A DNA stretch of 17,829 bases, taken from Candidatus Bathyarchaeota archaeon (GTDB taxonomy: Archaea; Thermoproteota; Bathyarchaeia; 40CM-2-53-6). Location: the NCBI GenBank assembly GCA_005882955.1, contig VBBB01000078.1:21208-39036 (forward strand), in the 5' to 3' direction. The translations under genes were made by a program, and so were the position numbers. Under the pieces are notes generated by a model. The model made no database searches. It was given only the letters and a program-made list of their open reading frames with translations, and was not told the DNA's origin. Shown here in pieces: positions 1-6,571 of the stretch. Every line of letters starts with the position of its first letter. Position 1 is the first letter of the stretch.

Positions 1-596
1 GTGTTGAGCTGAATATGATCTACTCCTTCCTCTTTGATGACCTTGACTATCTCAGGAAGCTCAGGGCGCAAGGTGGGCTCTCCACCAGTTATCTGGAGAC
101 TGTTTCCGGGAACGGGTCTCTCGGCCTTTAGGGCGCGGACCATTTCGCGGACCTGGTCCATGCTGGGCTCGTATACGTAGGCTCCTTCGAGACCCTTCTT
201 CACATAGAAGAAGCAGTACCAGCAGGTAAGGTCACATCGGTTGGTAACTATGATATTTGCTAATCCAGTATGGCTGAGGTGGTTTGAGCATAGCCCACAG
301 TTTGCTGGGCATGCGCAGCTCTCGATTGGGACGTTTGGAGCATGGGTTCCTTTGCCGTCGCTCCAGTAGGTTGCGAATTTCTGATACATGTCGTATGATC
401 CAAAGTAAAGTTCCTCTGTCTCGCCGTGTTCTGGGCAGGTTTTGGTCATGAAGACCTTACCTTCTCGTGCGAAGACGGTAGCTGGTAAGATGCGGTTGCA
501 TTCTGGACAGACGCTCTGTGTTCGGCGGATGAACTGTCCTATCTGTTTAGGCTGAGGCAGTAGTGCCTCTGGTAATTCGATTTCAAGTAGTGCCAT
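1..596 (-). CDS. Tes-like radical SAM protein (N-terminal part, cut by window edge)
   Basis: Reading from ATG at 596 gives 198 residues before the window ends, so the C-terminal part is missing. The N-terminus holds a zinc-ribbon-like CPEC (Cys30, Cys33) followed by CPEHG (Cys54-His57). Next comes a Cys-rich stretch (Cys94, Cys96, Cys100, Cys103, His106) and then the radical SAM signature C-x3-C-x2-C (Cys121, Cys125, Cys128) in the context TNRCDLTCWYCFFY. A GGEP motif typical of radical SAM barrels follows. This order of N-terminal cysteines before the SAM cluster matches what I recall of the MJ0619/MA_1486 group, which contains tetraether lipid synthase (Tes) joining archaeol chains into GDGT. 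I infer membrane-lipid biosynthesis; another radical SAM maturase or methyltransferase of this group is possible. It diverges from the TrmB-like gene at 725. Radical SAM class is certain, the Tes role is not. Confidence 0.8.
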   Translation of the reverse strand, partial: MALLEIELPEALLPQPKQIGQFIRRTQSVCPECNRILPATVFAREGKVFMTKTCPEHGETEELYFGSYDMYQKFATYWSDGKGTHAPNVPIESCACPANCGLCSNHLSHTGLANIIVTNRCDLTCWYCFFYVKKGLEGAYVYEPSMDQVREMVRALKAERPVPGNSLQITGGEPTLRPELPEIVKVIKEEGVDHIQLN

Positions 597-633
597 TCAT
601 ACCACTCTGAGTAGTGAATACGCAAGGTCGCAT

Positions 634-644
634 GGATAATAAGG
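634..644 (-). promoter_or_regulatory. Possible TATA box for the radical SAM gene
   Basis: On the minus strand this reads CCTTATTATCC, an A/T-rich box about 40 nt ahead of the ATG at 596. That spacing suits an archaeal TATA element with a short leader. It lies in the 128-nt divergent region shared with the TrmB-like gene, so the regulator could act here. Assigned by eye only. Confidence 0.3.
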
Positions 645-724
645 CTTCTGCCACTAGTTCGAAGGTGAAATAGGGTAACAGCGAAGGGGGTTGTCACACG
701 CCTGTACCAGGGTCTCTGAGAAGA

Positions 725-1111
725 ATGCCCATCGACGAGGGTCAAATCGCTGAACTCCTCTCGCGCCAATTCAACCTACCGACTGAGGAGACTCAAGCTT
801 ACCTTAAGCTCCTTGGTACCTCAGACCTCACGCTCGAAGAGTTGGCGAAAGAGGTCAACCTTTCTGAGGGAGAGATCAAAACGCTCGTGGCAAGCATGCT
901 TGAGAGGGGACTCATAATCGAAGCAACAGGGACCCCAAAGAGGTACACTCCTCTGCATCCCCGAATGACCCTCACGAACCTTTTCAAGATCTATGAGAAA
1001 GAACTGGTCCAGTCTCTACGGGACCGGAGAGCTACAGTTGATCGGGTAGTCAATCTCCTAATACCAATCTTCGAGGAACGAAAACCGAATAGCACGAGAA
1101 CGAGAGGTTAG
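725..1111 (+). CDS. TrmB-like winged-helix transcriptional regulator (short)
   Basis: A 128-residue protein whose central part has the arrangement of a winged helix-turn-helix: TEETQAYLKLLGTSDLTLEELAKEV is followed by a recognition-helix-like segment (about residues 45-62), and the wing carries RGLIIEATGTPKRYTPLHP. This resembles the N-terminal DNA-binding domain of the archaeal TrmB family. Full TrmB proteins carry a C-terminal sugar-binding domain that is absent here. The remainder is a charged, probably helical segment (residues 80-120) that could serve for dimerisation. It diverges from the radical SAM gene, and its stop overlaps the convergent Elf1 stop by 4 nt. A local regulatory role is plausible, but the target and signal cannot be read from the sequence. 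Confidence 0.75.
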   Translation: MPIDEGQIAELLSRQFNLPTEETQAYLKLLGTSDLTLEELAKEVNLSEGEIKTLVASMLERGLIIEATGTPKRYTPLHPRMTLTNLFKIYEKELVQSLRDRRATVDRVVNLLIPIFEERKPNSTRTRG

Positions 1112-1716
1112 CTGGTCTGTTCCGGCTGTTGCTGGGGCAACGGGTTTGAACTGTAACGTTTCTTGTCCTTACTATTCTCAAGAATGTCCGCGAAGGGTTC
1201 ACTATCGTCCTCCTTTTCCTTCTCTCCTTCCGCCGTTTGAGAGTCAACAGCTTCCATCGGACCCTCCTCCTTAGCCGTGGGTTCTTGGGCTGAGGCTTGC
1301 GGCTGCTCCGCCACACTGACTTGCGCCTCTGGGACAGGCTTTTCGACCATCATCGGTGGCTGAGAATCCTCCATTGGTACCTCCCTCTTTGAGGACTCTG
1401 CCGTTGATGGCACCTCCTCACTGGGCGCTTCGTCAGTGGAGACACTGGAGAACTCTCGCTCGTGTGGGATAATTGGACGCGCGTCCTTGACCCCATAGAA
1501 CTTGTCCGTGAAATATGAATACACATCAATTGCTTGAGCAGCAGGGTGCGCAGGAAAGTCGTCCTTCAGATTGCACAGAGCGCAAAGGACGGTTGCATGC
1601 CCAGTATCTTTGGCGATGGTTACTCTGACGGCTTCTTCTCCACATCGCGGGCAGACAAACACAGTGGGGAGTTTCTTCTTGACGATGCGGACTACTCGAC
1701 GTCTTCTTCTCCCCAA
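1108..1716 (-). CDS. elf1: Archaeal transcription elongation factor Elf1 with long acidic C-terminal extension
   Basis: The first 80 residues match the Elf1 family: a basic N-terminus (MGRRRRRVVRIVKKK), then a four-cysteine zinc ribbon (Cys22, Cys25, Cys45, Cys48), then DVYSYFTDKFYGVKD. Elf1 binds RNA polymerase and helps elongation through obstacles. The start is TTG at 1716, and an in-frame stop lies two codons upstream, so no earlier start exists. The family is usually about 70-110 residues; here a further 120 residues (about 85-202) are rich in Glu, Ser, Pro and Gln, low in hydrophobics and probably disordered. The tail stays open and in frame to TAA, so it looks like real coding sequence. 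A TATA-like box sits at 1752-1760. Divergent from the VIT1-type gene. Confidence 0.85.
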   Translation of the reverse strand: MGRRRRRVVRIVKKKLPTVFVCPRCGEEAVRVTIAKDTGHATVLCALCNLKDDFPAHPAAQAIDVYSYFTDKFYGVKDARPIIPHEREFSSVSTDEAPSEEVPSTAESSKREVPMEDSQPPMMVEKPVPEAQVSVAEQPQASAQEPTAKEEGPMEAVDSQTAEGEKEKEDDSEPFADILENSKDKKRYSSNPLPQQQPEQTS

Positions 1717-1722
1717 TAGCTA

Positions 1723-1742
1723 AAACCCCAGATGCTTGGGGG
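1723..1742. repeat. Imperfect inverted repeat in the elf1 leader/promoter region
   Basis: CCCCAG and CTTGGGG flank a short ATG spacer, forming an imperfect GC-rich stem just upstream of the elf1 TTG start and around the expected transcription start. It could be an operator or a leader hairpin. It is short and might be chance. Confidence 0.3.
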
Positions 1743-1751
1743 TCTGGATTC

Positions 1752-1760
1752 AATATTTAC
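1752..1760 (-). promoter_or_regulatory. Probable TATA box for elf1
   Basis: Minus-strand GTAAATATT lies about 40 nt upstream of the elf1 TTG start and is preceded by purine-rich AAAG, which could serve as a BRE. Position and composition fit an archaeal promoter with a leader of roughly 10-15 nt. Confidence 0.45.
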
Positions 1761-1841
1761 CTTTGGTTCAATGGTCTTCGACAAGGCTCTGAGGGATTCC
1801 ACGTAACGTCATCGCATTCCGGAGATGGACGGGCTAGAGCT

Positions 1842-1850
1842 GAAATAAGT
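1842..1850 (+). promoter_or_regulatory. Possible TATA box for the VIT1-type gene
   Basis: GAAATAAGT sits about 40 nt before the ATG at 1890 and is the most A/T-rich stretch in an otherwise GC-balanced spacer. Weak assignment. Confidence 0.25.
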
Positions 1851-1889
1851 AATCGCGACGGTGTCCCCGTCCTCAATCGGCGAAACTCG

Positions 1890-2597
1890 ATGGCTCAGTT
1901 GAGACAAGTCCCGCGCGAGATTCACAAGCACATTCGCGCCCGAAGCTACATCGGCGGCTCGGCTCTCGGAGTCTCAGATGGGCTTGTAACTAATCTCGCC
2001 TTTCTCAGCGGGTTCGCAGCGATCGAATCTGGTAGGATTAGTCTAATACAGGTTGCCGGACTCGCTTCCATGCTGGCGGGTGCCATCAGTATGTTCTTCA
2101 GTGGGGTCCTTGCCGGACGCTCTGAATACGAACTATTCCAAGCTGACAAGAAGCGCGAAGCAGGCGAGATTGAGCAAGAACCTGAGGAAGAGAAGGGAGA
2201 GCTGAGAGCTTTCTACGTTGCGAAGGGCTTGACTCCAGAGGAAGCGGAGAAGATCGTCGGACGAATAGCCTCAAACAAGGAAAAGTTCCTCGAGGACATT
2301 CTGATGCACGAACTTCATGTCCACCAAGCGAAACTGTCAAATCCGATCAAGATGGGAGGAGTTATTGGACTATCGTTTCTAGTCGGCGCACTAATCCCTC
2401 TAGTTCCTTTTCTGCTTCTGACAACAGTGACGCTCGCGTTGCTAGGTTCCGCTCTAACATCGGCTCTGTTCTTGTTTCTAGTGGGAGCTTGGAAGGGGCG
2501 CGTCGTCGGAAGGAAACCATGGAGAAGCGGACTGGAAACGTTTCTCATAGGTGCAGCCGCCGCATCAATCCTATACCTAATCGGTGGATTCCTTTGA
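1890..2597 (+). CDS. VIT1/CCC1-family metal (Fe/Mn) transporter
   Basis: A 235-residue membrane protein with the VIT1/CCC1 layout. Two N-terminal TM segments come first (about 22-45 and 50-75); the first carries GVSDGLVTN, where Asp30 corresponds to the conserved pore Asp. A charged cytoplasmic helical domain follows (about 80-148, with many Glu and ending in ILMHELHV), then three C-terminal TM helices (about 153-178, 180-203, 215-235). In characterised relatives this fold exports cytosolic Fe2+ or Mn2+ by H+ antiport, and the glutamates of the inserted domain bind metal. One oddity is that TM2 reads GAISMFFSGVLAGRSEYE, where relatives usually have Met followed by a Gly-Glu-Tyr triad; the Met is kept but the triad is not. 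Convergent with serS, with a T-rich stretch just after the stop. Confidence 0.85.
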   Translation: MAQLRQVPREIHKHIRARSYIGGSALGVSDGLVTNLAFLSGFAAIESGRISLIQVAGLASMLAGAISMFFSGVLAGRSEYELFQADKKREAGEIEQEPEEEKGELRAFYVAKGLTPEEAEKIVGRIASNKEKFLEDILMHELHVHQAKLSNPIKMGGVIGLSFLVGALIPLVPFLLLTTVTLALLGSALTSALFLFLVGAWKGRVVGRKPWRSGLETFLIGAAAASILYLIGGFL

Positions 2598-2654
2598 TTT
2601 TCTTATACTTGAAGAAGTGCTCGTTAGTCGTGATTGCTGGACGATTCCCTGGTG

Positions 2655-3953
2655 TCACGGTGTCACATCTCTTGCTCCCGGAATCGTTTCCTGTCCACCC
2701 ATGTACTTCCTAAGAACTTCGGGTACCTGAATAGTCCCGTCCGGTTTCTGGTAGTTCTCGAGAATCGCAACGATCGCGCGCTCAGTCGCTACTAGAGTGC
2801 TGTTTAGAGTGTGCAAATACTTGGTTGGTTCGCTAGGCTTCTCTCTGTAACGAATCCTAGACCTGACAGCCTGGTAGCTTGTGCAGTTGCTGCATGACGC
2901 CATTTCCCTGTATTTTCTCTGTCCGGGTAGCCATGCCTCAAGGTCGTATTTTTTCGCGGCCACCGTTCCGAGGTCGCCAGTACAAACGTTTACGATCCTA
3001 TACGGCATCTTTAGAGTCTGCCAGAACCCTTCCAAGTTCCTGAGCAATTCTTCGTGCAGATTCCAAGAATCTTCTGGGCGTGAGTAGATGAATTGTTCTA
3101 CCTTCTCAAACTGATGGACCCGGAATATTCCCTTAGTGTCCCGTCCGTGGGCTCCTGCCTCTTTCCTAAAGCAGGGACTCACACCAGCGTAATGGAGCGG
3201 AAGCTTTCCGCCATCAATAATCTCGTCCATGTGAAATGCCAAAAGAGCGTGCTCCGCAGTCGCTAAGAGATAGAGATCTTCACCGTCCACTTTGTAAATC
3301 ACATCTTCAAAATCAGCCAATGCAACGGCACCCGCGACAACGTGTCTATGCAGAAGGTAGGGCGGCTGGAAGAGCCGGAATCCCCTGCCAGCGATAAAGT
3401 CTAGCCCGCAATGCATCAGTGCAATATTCAGCCGGACGAGATCATCTCGCAGATAGTAGAATCGTGCCCCTGCCACTTGTCCCGCCTTCTCCACATCGAT
3501 CAAATCATGTCTCAGGCCGAGATCGATATGATCGAGCGGTTTAAAGTGAAAGTTTGGAATCGTTCCCCATTTTTTCACTTCCACGTTATCGTTTTCGTCC
3601 TTGCCAACGGGAACTGATTCATGTACCAGGTTTGGAAGGTTGAGCAGAATCTGGTCGGCCTGCTGTTTGTAGTTGTCAACTCTTGCTTCGACCGCTTTGA
3701 TCTGATCCGGAATCGCTTCAGCCTCTTTCAGGAGTGGTGTGACATCTTGGCCTTTCTTCCTCGCGGCCGCAATGCTTTGCGTGATCTCGTTTCTTCTTTT
3801 TCTGAGACGGTCGGCCTCGGCTTGTTCTCTGCGCCAGTCTGCGTCCAGTTGTAGAAGCCTTTCAAGCTCGCTGATCTTTTCGGGCATGCCTCTATGGCGG
3901 AGATTCTCTCGAACTTTCTCCGGTGATTCTCTCATCAGTCGAATGTCTAGCAT
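2655..3953 (-). CDS. serS: Seryl-tRNA synthetase
   Basis: Charges tRNA-Ser with serine in the cytoplasm. The start chosen is ATG at 3953 (MLDIRLMRESPEKVREN), the usual SerRS N-terminus, giving 432 residues, close to the family norm. The open frame continues 101 codons upstream, but that part is antisense to the next gene and unlike SerRS. A two-helix coiled-coil arm (about residues 27-105) for tRNA-Ser recognition precedes a class II catalytic core. The core has the serine-binding TAE motif (232-234), motif 2 around 262-285 (CFRKEAGAHGRDTKG) and motif 3 with NSTLVATERAIVAILENYQ (385-402), whose Arg392 is the conserved class II arginine. It is the common SerRS type, not the rare methanogen form. 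Divergent from the unknown membrane protein gene. Confidence 0.95.
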   Translation of the reverse strand: MLDIRLMRESPEKVRENLRHRGMPEKISELERLLQLDADWRREQAEADRLRKRRNEITQSIAAARKKGQDVTPLLKEAEAIPDQIKAVEARVDNYKQQADQILLNLPNLVHESVPVGKDENDNVEVKKWGTIPNFHFKPLDHIDLGLRHDLIDVEKAGQVAGARFYYLRDDLVRLNIALMHCGLDFIAGRGFRLFQPPYLLHRHVVAGAVALADFEDVIYKVDGEDLYLLATAEHALLAFHMDEIIDGGKLPLHYAGVSPCFRKEAGAHGRDTKGIFRVHQFEKVEQFIYSRPEDSWNLHEELLRNLEGFWQTLKMPYRIVNVCTGDLGTVAAKKYDLEAWLPGQRKYREMASCSNCTSYQAVRSRIRYREKPSEPTKYLHTLNSTLVATERAIVAILENYQKPDGTIQVPEVLRKYMGGQETIPGARDVTP

Positions 3954-4020
3954 GCCTACTCTCTGGACCAGTGCGTTTCTGTATGGGTAGAAAAAGAGAT
4001 TTTCCCGGAAGAGGATGTTC

Positions 4021-4028
4021 GTTTTAAG
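4021..4028 (+). promoter_or_regulatory. Possible TATA box for the four-TM protein operon
   Basis: GTTTTAAG stands about 40 nt ahead of the TTG start at 4068, within the 114-nt divergent spacer shared with serS. The spacing fits an archaeal promoter. If the coding region begins upstream of 4068 this assignment fails. Confidence 0.25.
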
Positions 4029-4067
4029 CCAAGACTTTTCTACGTCAGAGGCGATGGCGACTCCGTC

Positions 4068-4958
4068 TTGCAGACTCACCAGCACGATGTCGTTTACTAC
4101 GGCGTCGTCAACCTCATCGACAACAATTACGTCATGGGCGCCGTCGACGTCTGGCGTTGCCGGGGCTGCAACCAGCTCTTTTGCGAGGACAAGAGGTATG
4201 GAATGACTGACCTCGCGCCCGAAGTGGGTCTGCCGAAGATCGAGCCGAATACTCAATGGGCCGCGCTCATATGCACCCGTGACAAGGGATCCAACTGGAC
4301 CCTAACCCAGGTGAAGCCTGGAATGACGATCACTCATTCTTGTACGCCTGATACGAAGGTCGAACTAACTGTCGGGCCCAGTTACGATCTGGAACAGGGG
4401 CCGGCAAGCGGAATAGGCAAGCACAGGATCATAGTCATTGAGAAATTCGTAAACCTAGCTGTCGATGTCCAGACGGGCCAGAAGCATACAACCACAACCA
4501 ACGCATACCAAGCGCTGGGAAAGCCGTTTAGCTTCACACCTCCGCTTTCAGCGACAACCATCGCGCCCTCAAAGTACAACATTCTGAACCTCACATCACT
4601 TCTCTTTCTCGCAACAACCGTTTGGAGCATTGTTCTCGCTGTATCATCCGCTGGATTGCCTCAGTCACTCGCGACCGAACTTAGAATTCTATTCGCACTT
4701 GTGGCCGCCGGAGCCTTGGGCAGCACTTACCTGCTATCCAAGAGAAAACTCTGGAGTCCTCTTTTGGGACTTGGAGTCGCAGCAATCGGCCTAATCGTCT
4801 ACGCCTACGCAAAGATCGGATCTGGGTTCAGCGTTGCAGACTACGCCCTCTCGATACTGCTGCTAGCTGACATAGCCTCTGGATGGTTGGCTCGGGAGAG
4901 GATCAAGGCGCTGATCGAGAAGCAATGGCACCCGCTCGATATGCCTGCCTACGGGTGA
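4068..4958 (+). CDS. Unknown four-TM membrane protein with Cys-rich N-terminus
   Basis: I do not recognise a family. The 296-residue product has three visible parts. The first is a short N-terminal segment with WRCRGCNQLFCED (Cys31, Cys34, Cys39), a possible half zinc knuckle. The second is a beta-rich soluble domain (about 55-165) with the Thr-rich stretch KHTTTTNAYQALGKPF. The third is four hydrophobic helices (about 172-194, 204-224, 228-250, 256-274) followed by a short charged tail. The start is uncertain: TTG at 4068 is the only standard upstream start codon in this frame, although the frame stays open back to 3951; ATG at 4134 would keep all three cysteines. The next gene begins 4 nt after its stop, so both are probably made from one transcript. 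No function is assigned. Confidence 0.7.
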   Translation: MQTHQHDVVYYGVVNLIDNNYVMGAVDVWRCRGCNQLFCEDKRYGMTDLAPEVGLPKIEPNTQWAALICTRDKGSNWTLTQVKPGMTITHSCTPDTKVELTVGPSYDLEQGPASGIGKHRIIVIEKFVNLAVDVQTGQKHTTTTNAYQALGKPFSFTPPLSATTIAPSKYNILNLTSLLFLATTVWSIVLAVSSAGLPQSLATELRILFALVAAGALGSTYLLSKRKLWSPLLGLGVAAIGLIVYAYAKIGSGFSVADYALSILLLADIASGWLARERIKALIEKQWHPLDMPAYG

Positions 4959-4962
4959 GACT

Positions 4963-5307
4963 TTGAGCAAGACTACAAACCCGTTCAGGCGAGAAGAGGA
5001 TCGCACGCTTGAGTACGAGATGGATGTGTTCATCGATCAGATGGACGAAGCCAGCGGTGTTGGAGGTGGTGTCGCAAACTTCCTAACAGGGTACACGATA
5101 TACAAGGGCGAAAAATATCCATTCGAGGCCGTTGCCTACGGACGAATCGGCGGCCAGAACGTAATGCCAACACTAACGCCTGACTCTGTCCAGAGGCTTG
5201 AAAGCCTGCACGTAGATCTGGAACTTTTCACGGCTCGGCTACAACGTAAACTTGTCGAGGGCGAGCTAACTGTCAATATTCCAGAGGGAGCAACTCCTCC
5301 CGAATAG
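4963..5307 (+). CDS. Small soluble unknown protein coupled to the four-TM protein
   Basis: A 114-residue protein, acidic at its N-terminus (EEDRTLEYEMDVFIDQMDEA), followed by a Gly-rich segment (SGVGGGVANFLTGYTIYKGEKYPFEAVAYGR, given here only as its position, about residues 31-61) and an amphipathic helix near residues 75-95. It has no cysteines, signal peptide or TM helix. The start is TTG at 4963, four nt after the previous stop, with GGTGA just upstream serving as a ribosome-binding site; this explains a TTG start without a separate promoter. I recognise no family. The tight spacing argues that it acts with the four-TM protein, perhaps as its cytoplasmic partner. Convergent with the zinc-ribbon gene at 5335. 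Confidence 0.65.
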   Translation: MSKTTNPFRREEDRTLEYEMDVFIDQMDEASGVGGGVANFLTGYTIYKGEKYPFEAVAYGRIGGQNVMPTLTPDSVQRLESLHVDLELFTARLQRKLVEGELTVNIPEGATPPE

Positions 5308-5334
5308 ACTGCATCAGTTCGAATCCGATTCTTA

Positions 5335-5550
5335 TTATCCGATTGGAATAAGCTGTTCGCCGTCGTAGTATGCTTTCAGATTGCAATACTCGCACCATGC
5401 ACCGACGCGGCTGTCAGCTTTGTCAGAGTAGTACACGTTTAGTTGGGGCTGACCGCATCTGGGACATGGGTAGTTGGGAACCTTCTCCAGAGCGATCTCC
5501 CCTGTTCGTGAGATGGCGTGGGGACGCTCATAACCAGGAGACGACTCCAA
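5335..5550 (-). CDS. Small zinc-ribbon protein
   Basis: A 71-residue protein with two CxxC knuckles (Cys29/Cys32 in YPCPRCGQP and Cys53/Cys56 in WCEYCNLKAYY), a typical treble-clef or zinc-ribbon spacing. The rest is short, with ARG/LYS-poor flanks and a hydrophobic end (QLIPIG). The start is TTG at 5550; no ATG or GTG lies upstream in this frame within the reachable distance. A TATA-like box on the minus strand at 5604-5612 supports an independent transcript. Likely RNA, DNA or protein binding; the role is unknown. The second knuckle, CxxCNLKxxY, resembles the second knuckle of the Elf1 gene at 1108, but the flanking domain differs. Confidence 0.65.
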   Translation of the reverse strand: MESSPGYERPHAISRTGEIALEKVPNYPCPRCGQPQLNVYYSDKADSRVGAWCEYCNLKAYYDGEQLIPIG

Positions 5551-5603
5551 AACTAAACGGCATTCTCGTCCCGATGAAATCCGATTGGGAACATCAATGA
5601 ATT

Positions 5604-5612
5604 TCTTAAAAG
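5604..5612 (-). promoter_or_regulatory. Probable TATA box for the 71-residue zinc-ribbon gene
   Basis: Minus-strand CTTTTAAGA lies about 55 nt upstream of the TTG at 5550, which would give a leader near 25-30 nt. It is the clearest A/T box in this spacer on this strand. Confidence 0.35.
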
Positions 5613-5663
5613 GTCAATAATCGGGTGCTCTATGTTGGATTTTTCATGCCGTTTTCCTGACCG

Positions 5664-5672
5664 TATTTAAAG
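5664..5672 (+). promoter_or_regulatory. Strong TATA-like box for the small zinc-finger operon
   Basis: TATTTAAAG is close to the archaeal TATA consensus. A start site near 5695 would leave a leader of about 60 nt before the ATG at 5758, longer than usual here. The leader (5695-5757) has short self-complementary pieces but no RNA family that I recognise. Confidence 0.5.
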
Positions 5673-5757
5673 CGGCTGTTACCTTGGTCTTTCGGGATTG
5701 GTAACAGGTAGGGAATACGCCCTCCGAGTCCAGAGTGTCTATTGACGGTGAAAGCGA

Positions 5758-5895
5758 ATGAGTCAATGTATGGTTGTCTGCCGTGACTGCGGTCAAGAGA
5801 TACTCGAGGTGGACCGCATTCAACGAACGCCGCATGGGAGGCTGATCTGTGACGGTTGCGCACAGGAGAGTTATACAGACATACCTTTGAGTTAG
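5758..5895 (+). CDS. 45-residue double-CxxC zinc-finger protein
   Basis: A very short gene found by translating the stretch after the TATA box. The product begins MSQCMVVCRDCGQEILEVD and has two CxxC pairs, VCRDCG (Cys8, Cys11) and ICDGCA (Cys31, Cys34), separated by 19 residues, the geometry of a small zinc finger. Its stop is 3 nt before the next ATG, and GGAG in the junction can serve as that gene's ribosome-binding site, so the two are probably an operon. The paired cysteines, promoter and coupling make chance unlikely despite the size. An alternative inner ATG (Met5) exists. Function unknown; possibly a nucleic-acid-binding or protein-bridging finger. Confidence 0.65.
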   Translation: MSQCMVVCRDCGQEILEVDRIQRTPHGRLICDGCAQESYTDIPLS

Positions 5896-5898
5896 GAG

Positions 5899-6555
5899 AT
5901 GATTAGCTTGGAAAACATCTCGATACAGATCCTGTATGGACTGATCGCCGTAACTATCTCGTTCGTAGCCATTGTACGCCAGGTAGGCGTCAAACCGTTG
6001 TCTTCCCTGATAACCAGTTCTCTCAAACTTTCAGCGCCAAAACCCAAACGACCTCGGACCTCAGCAAGGACTGGAAGAATCCGCGCTAGATCGCGATCCA
6101 AGTCACGTGGAAGGACAATCGTACAGTCTTCGAGAACTAGAAAGGCTCGAAGAAGATTACGGTCCAAGCCTCGGGGAGATACGATATTGCAGCCGATTAC
6201 CGTCACAAGCGACACGCCGATAGTGGCTGCCCTCGTTCATGAGGCCGTTCCTTCCTGTCCCACCTGCGGTCTTCAGGCTCCCGAAGCCCTTCTGATGGAA
6301 CATTTTCAGGCAAGCCCCTCTCATGAGCAGGGAGCCCCTCAGCTACCGATCATAATAGATGCCCAGGTCCCAGCAGAGTCGAATCTCGTATCGTCTGAGG
6401 AGGATTCAAGAAACTCGATGAGGAATCTCTTACAGATGCTTGTCCCACCGCGAGCTTTTGGCCTGAGACATCAACATAGGATCGTAAATCCACTCTCACA
6501 CGTGATCCAGACGCTTGAAGAGTCGCGGAGCGGCCTAATCCACCCGTTGAAGTAA
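5899..6555 (+). CDS. Membrane-anchored C2H2-like zinc-finger protein of unknown function
   Basis: A 218-residue protein in four parts. A hydrophobic N-terminal helix (residues 8-27) is a likely membrane anchor. An extremely basic Arg/Lys/Ser-rich linker (about 48-92) could bind nucleic acid or acidic membrane. A C2H2-like finger, CPTCGLQAPEALLMEHFQAS followed by a second His (Cys120, Cys123, His135, His142; C-x2-C-x11-H-x6-H), comes next. The C-terminal segment (170-205) is SRNSMRNLLQMLVPPRAFGL plus a basic stretch, which looks like a conserved motif and not linker. C2H2 fingers are uncommon in archaea. Its start follows the 45-residue finger gene by 3 nt, with GGAG as ribosome-binding site. 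The stop is 16 nt from the convergent F420 gene. I infer a membrane-tethered regulatory or scaffold protein; no family name is certain. Confidence 0.65.
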   Translation: MISLENISIQILYGLIAVTISFVAIVRQVGVKPLSSLITSSLKLSAPKPKRPRTSARTGRIRARSRSKSRGRTIVQSSRTRKARRRLRSKPRGDTILQPITVTSDTPIVAALVHEAVPSCPTCGLQAPEALLMEHFQASPSHEQGAPQLPIIIDAQVPAESNLVSSEEDSRNSMRNLLQMLVPPRAFGLRHQHRIVNPLSHVIQTLEESRSGLIHPLK

Positions 6556-6571
6556 CGAGGGCGGATCCTCT

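Noticed and set aside
1050..1316. Arg-rich 88-codon frame on the minus strand
   Set aside because: It lies in another frame of the elf1 tail; its Arg/Lys bias is a shadow of the Glu/Ser codons.
3954..4256. A 101-codon N-terminal extension of serS on the minus strand
   Set aside because: It has no SerRS similarity and is antisense to the four-TM protein gene; the standard SerRS N-terminus begins at ATG 3953.
5310..5335. GTTCGAATCC resembling a tRNA T-loop
   Set aside because: The flanking 5-nt stems do not pair and the sequence upstream is coding, so there is no room or fold for a tRNA.
5695..5757. Leader RNA or riboswitch ahead of the 45-residue finger gene
   Set aside because: The leader is somewhat long and has short self-complementary pieces, but I can match it to no known RNA class.
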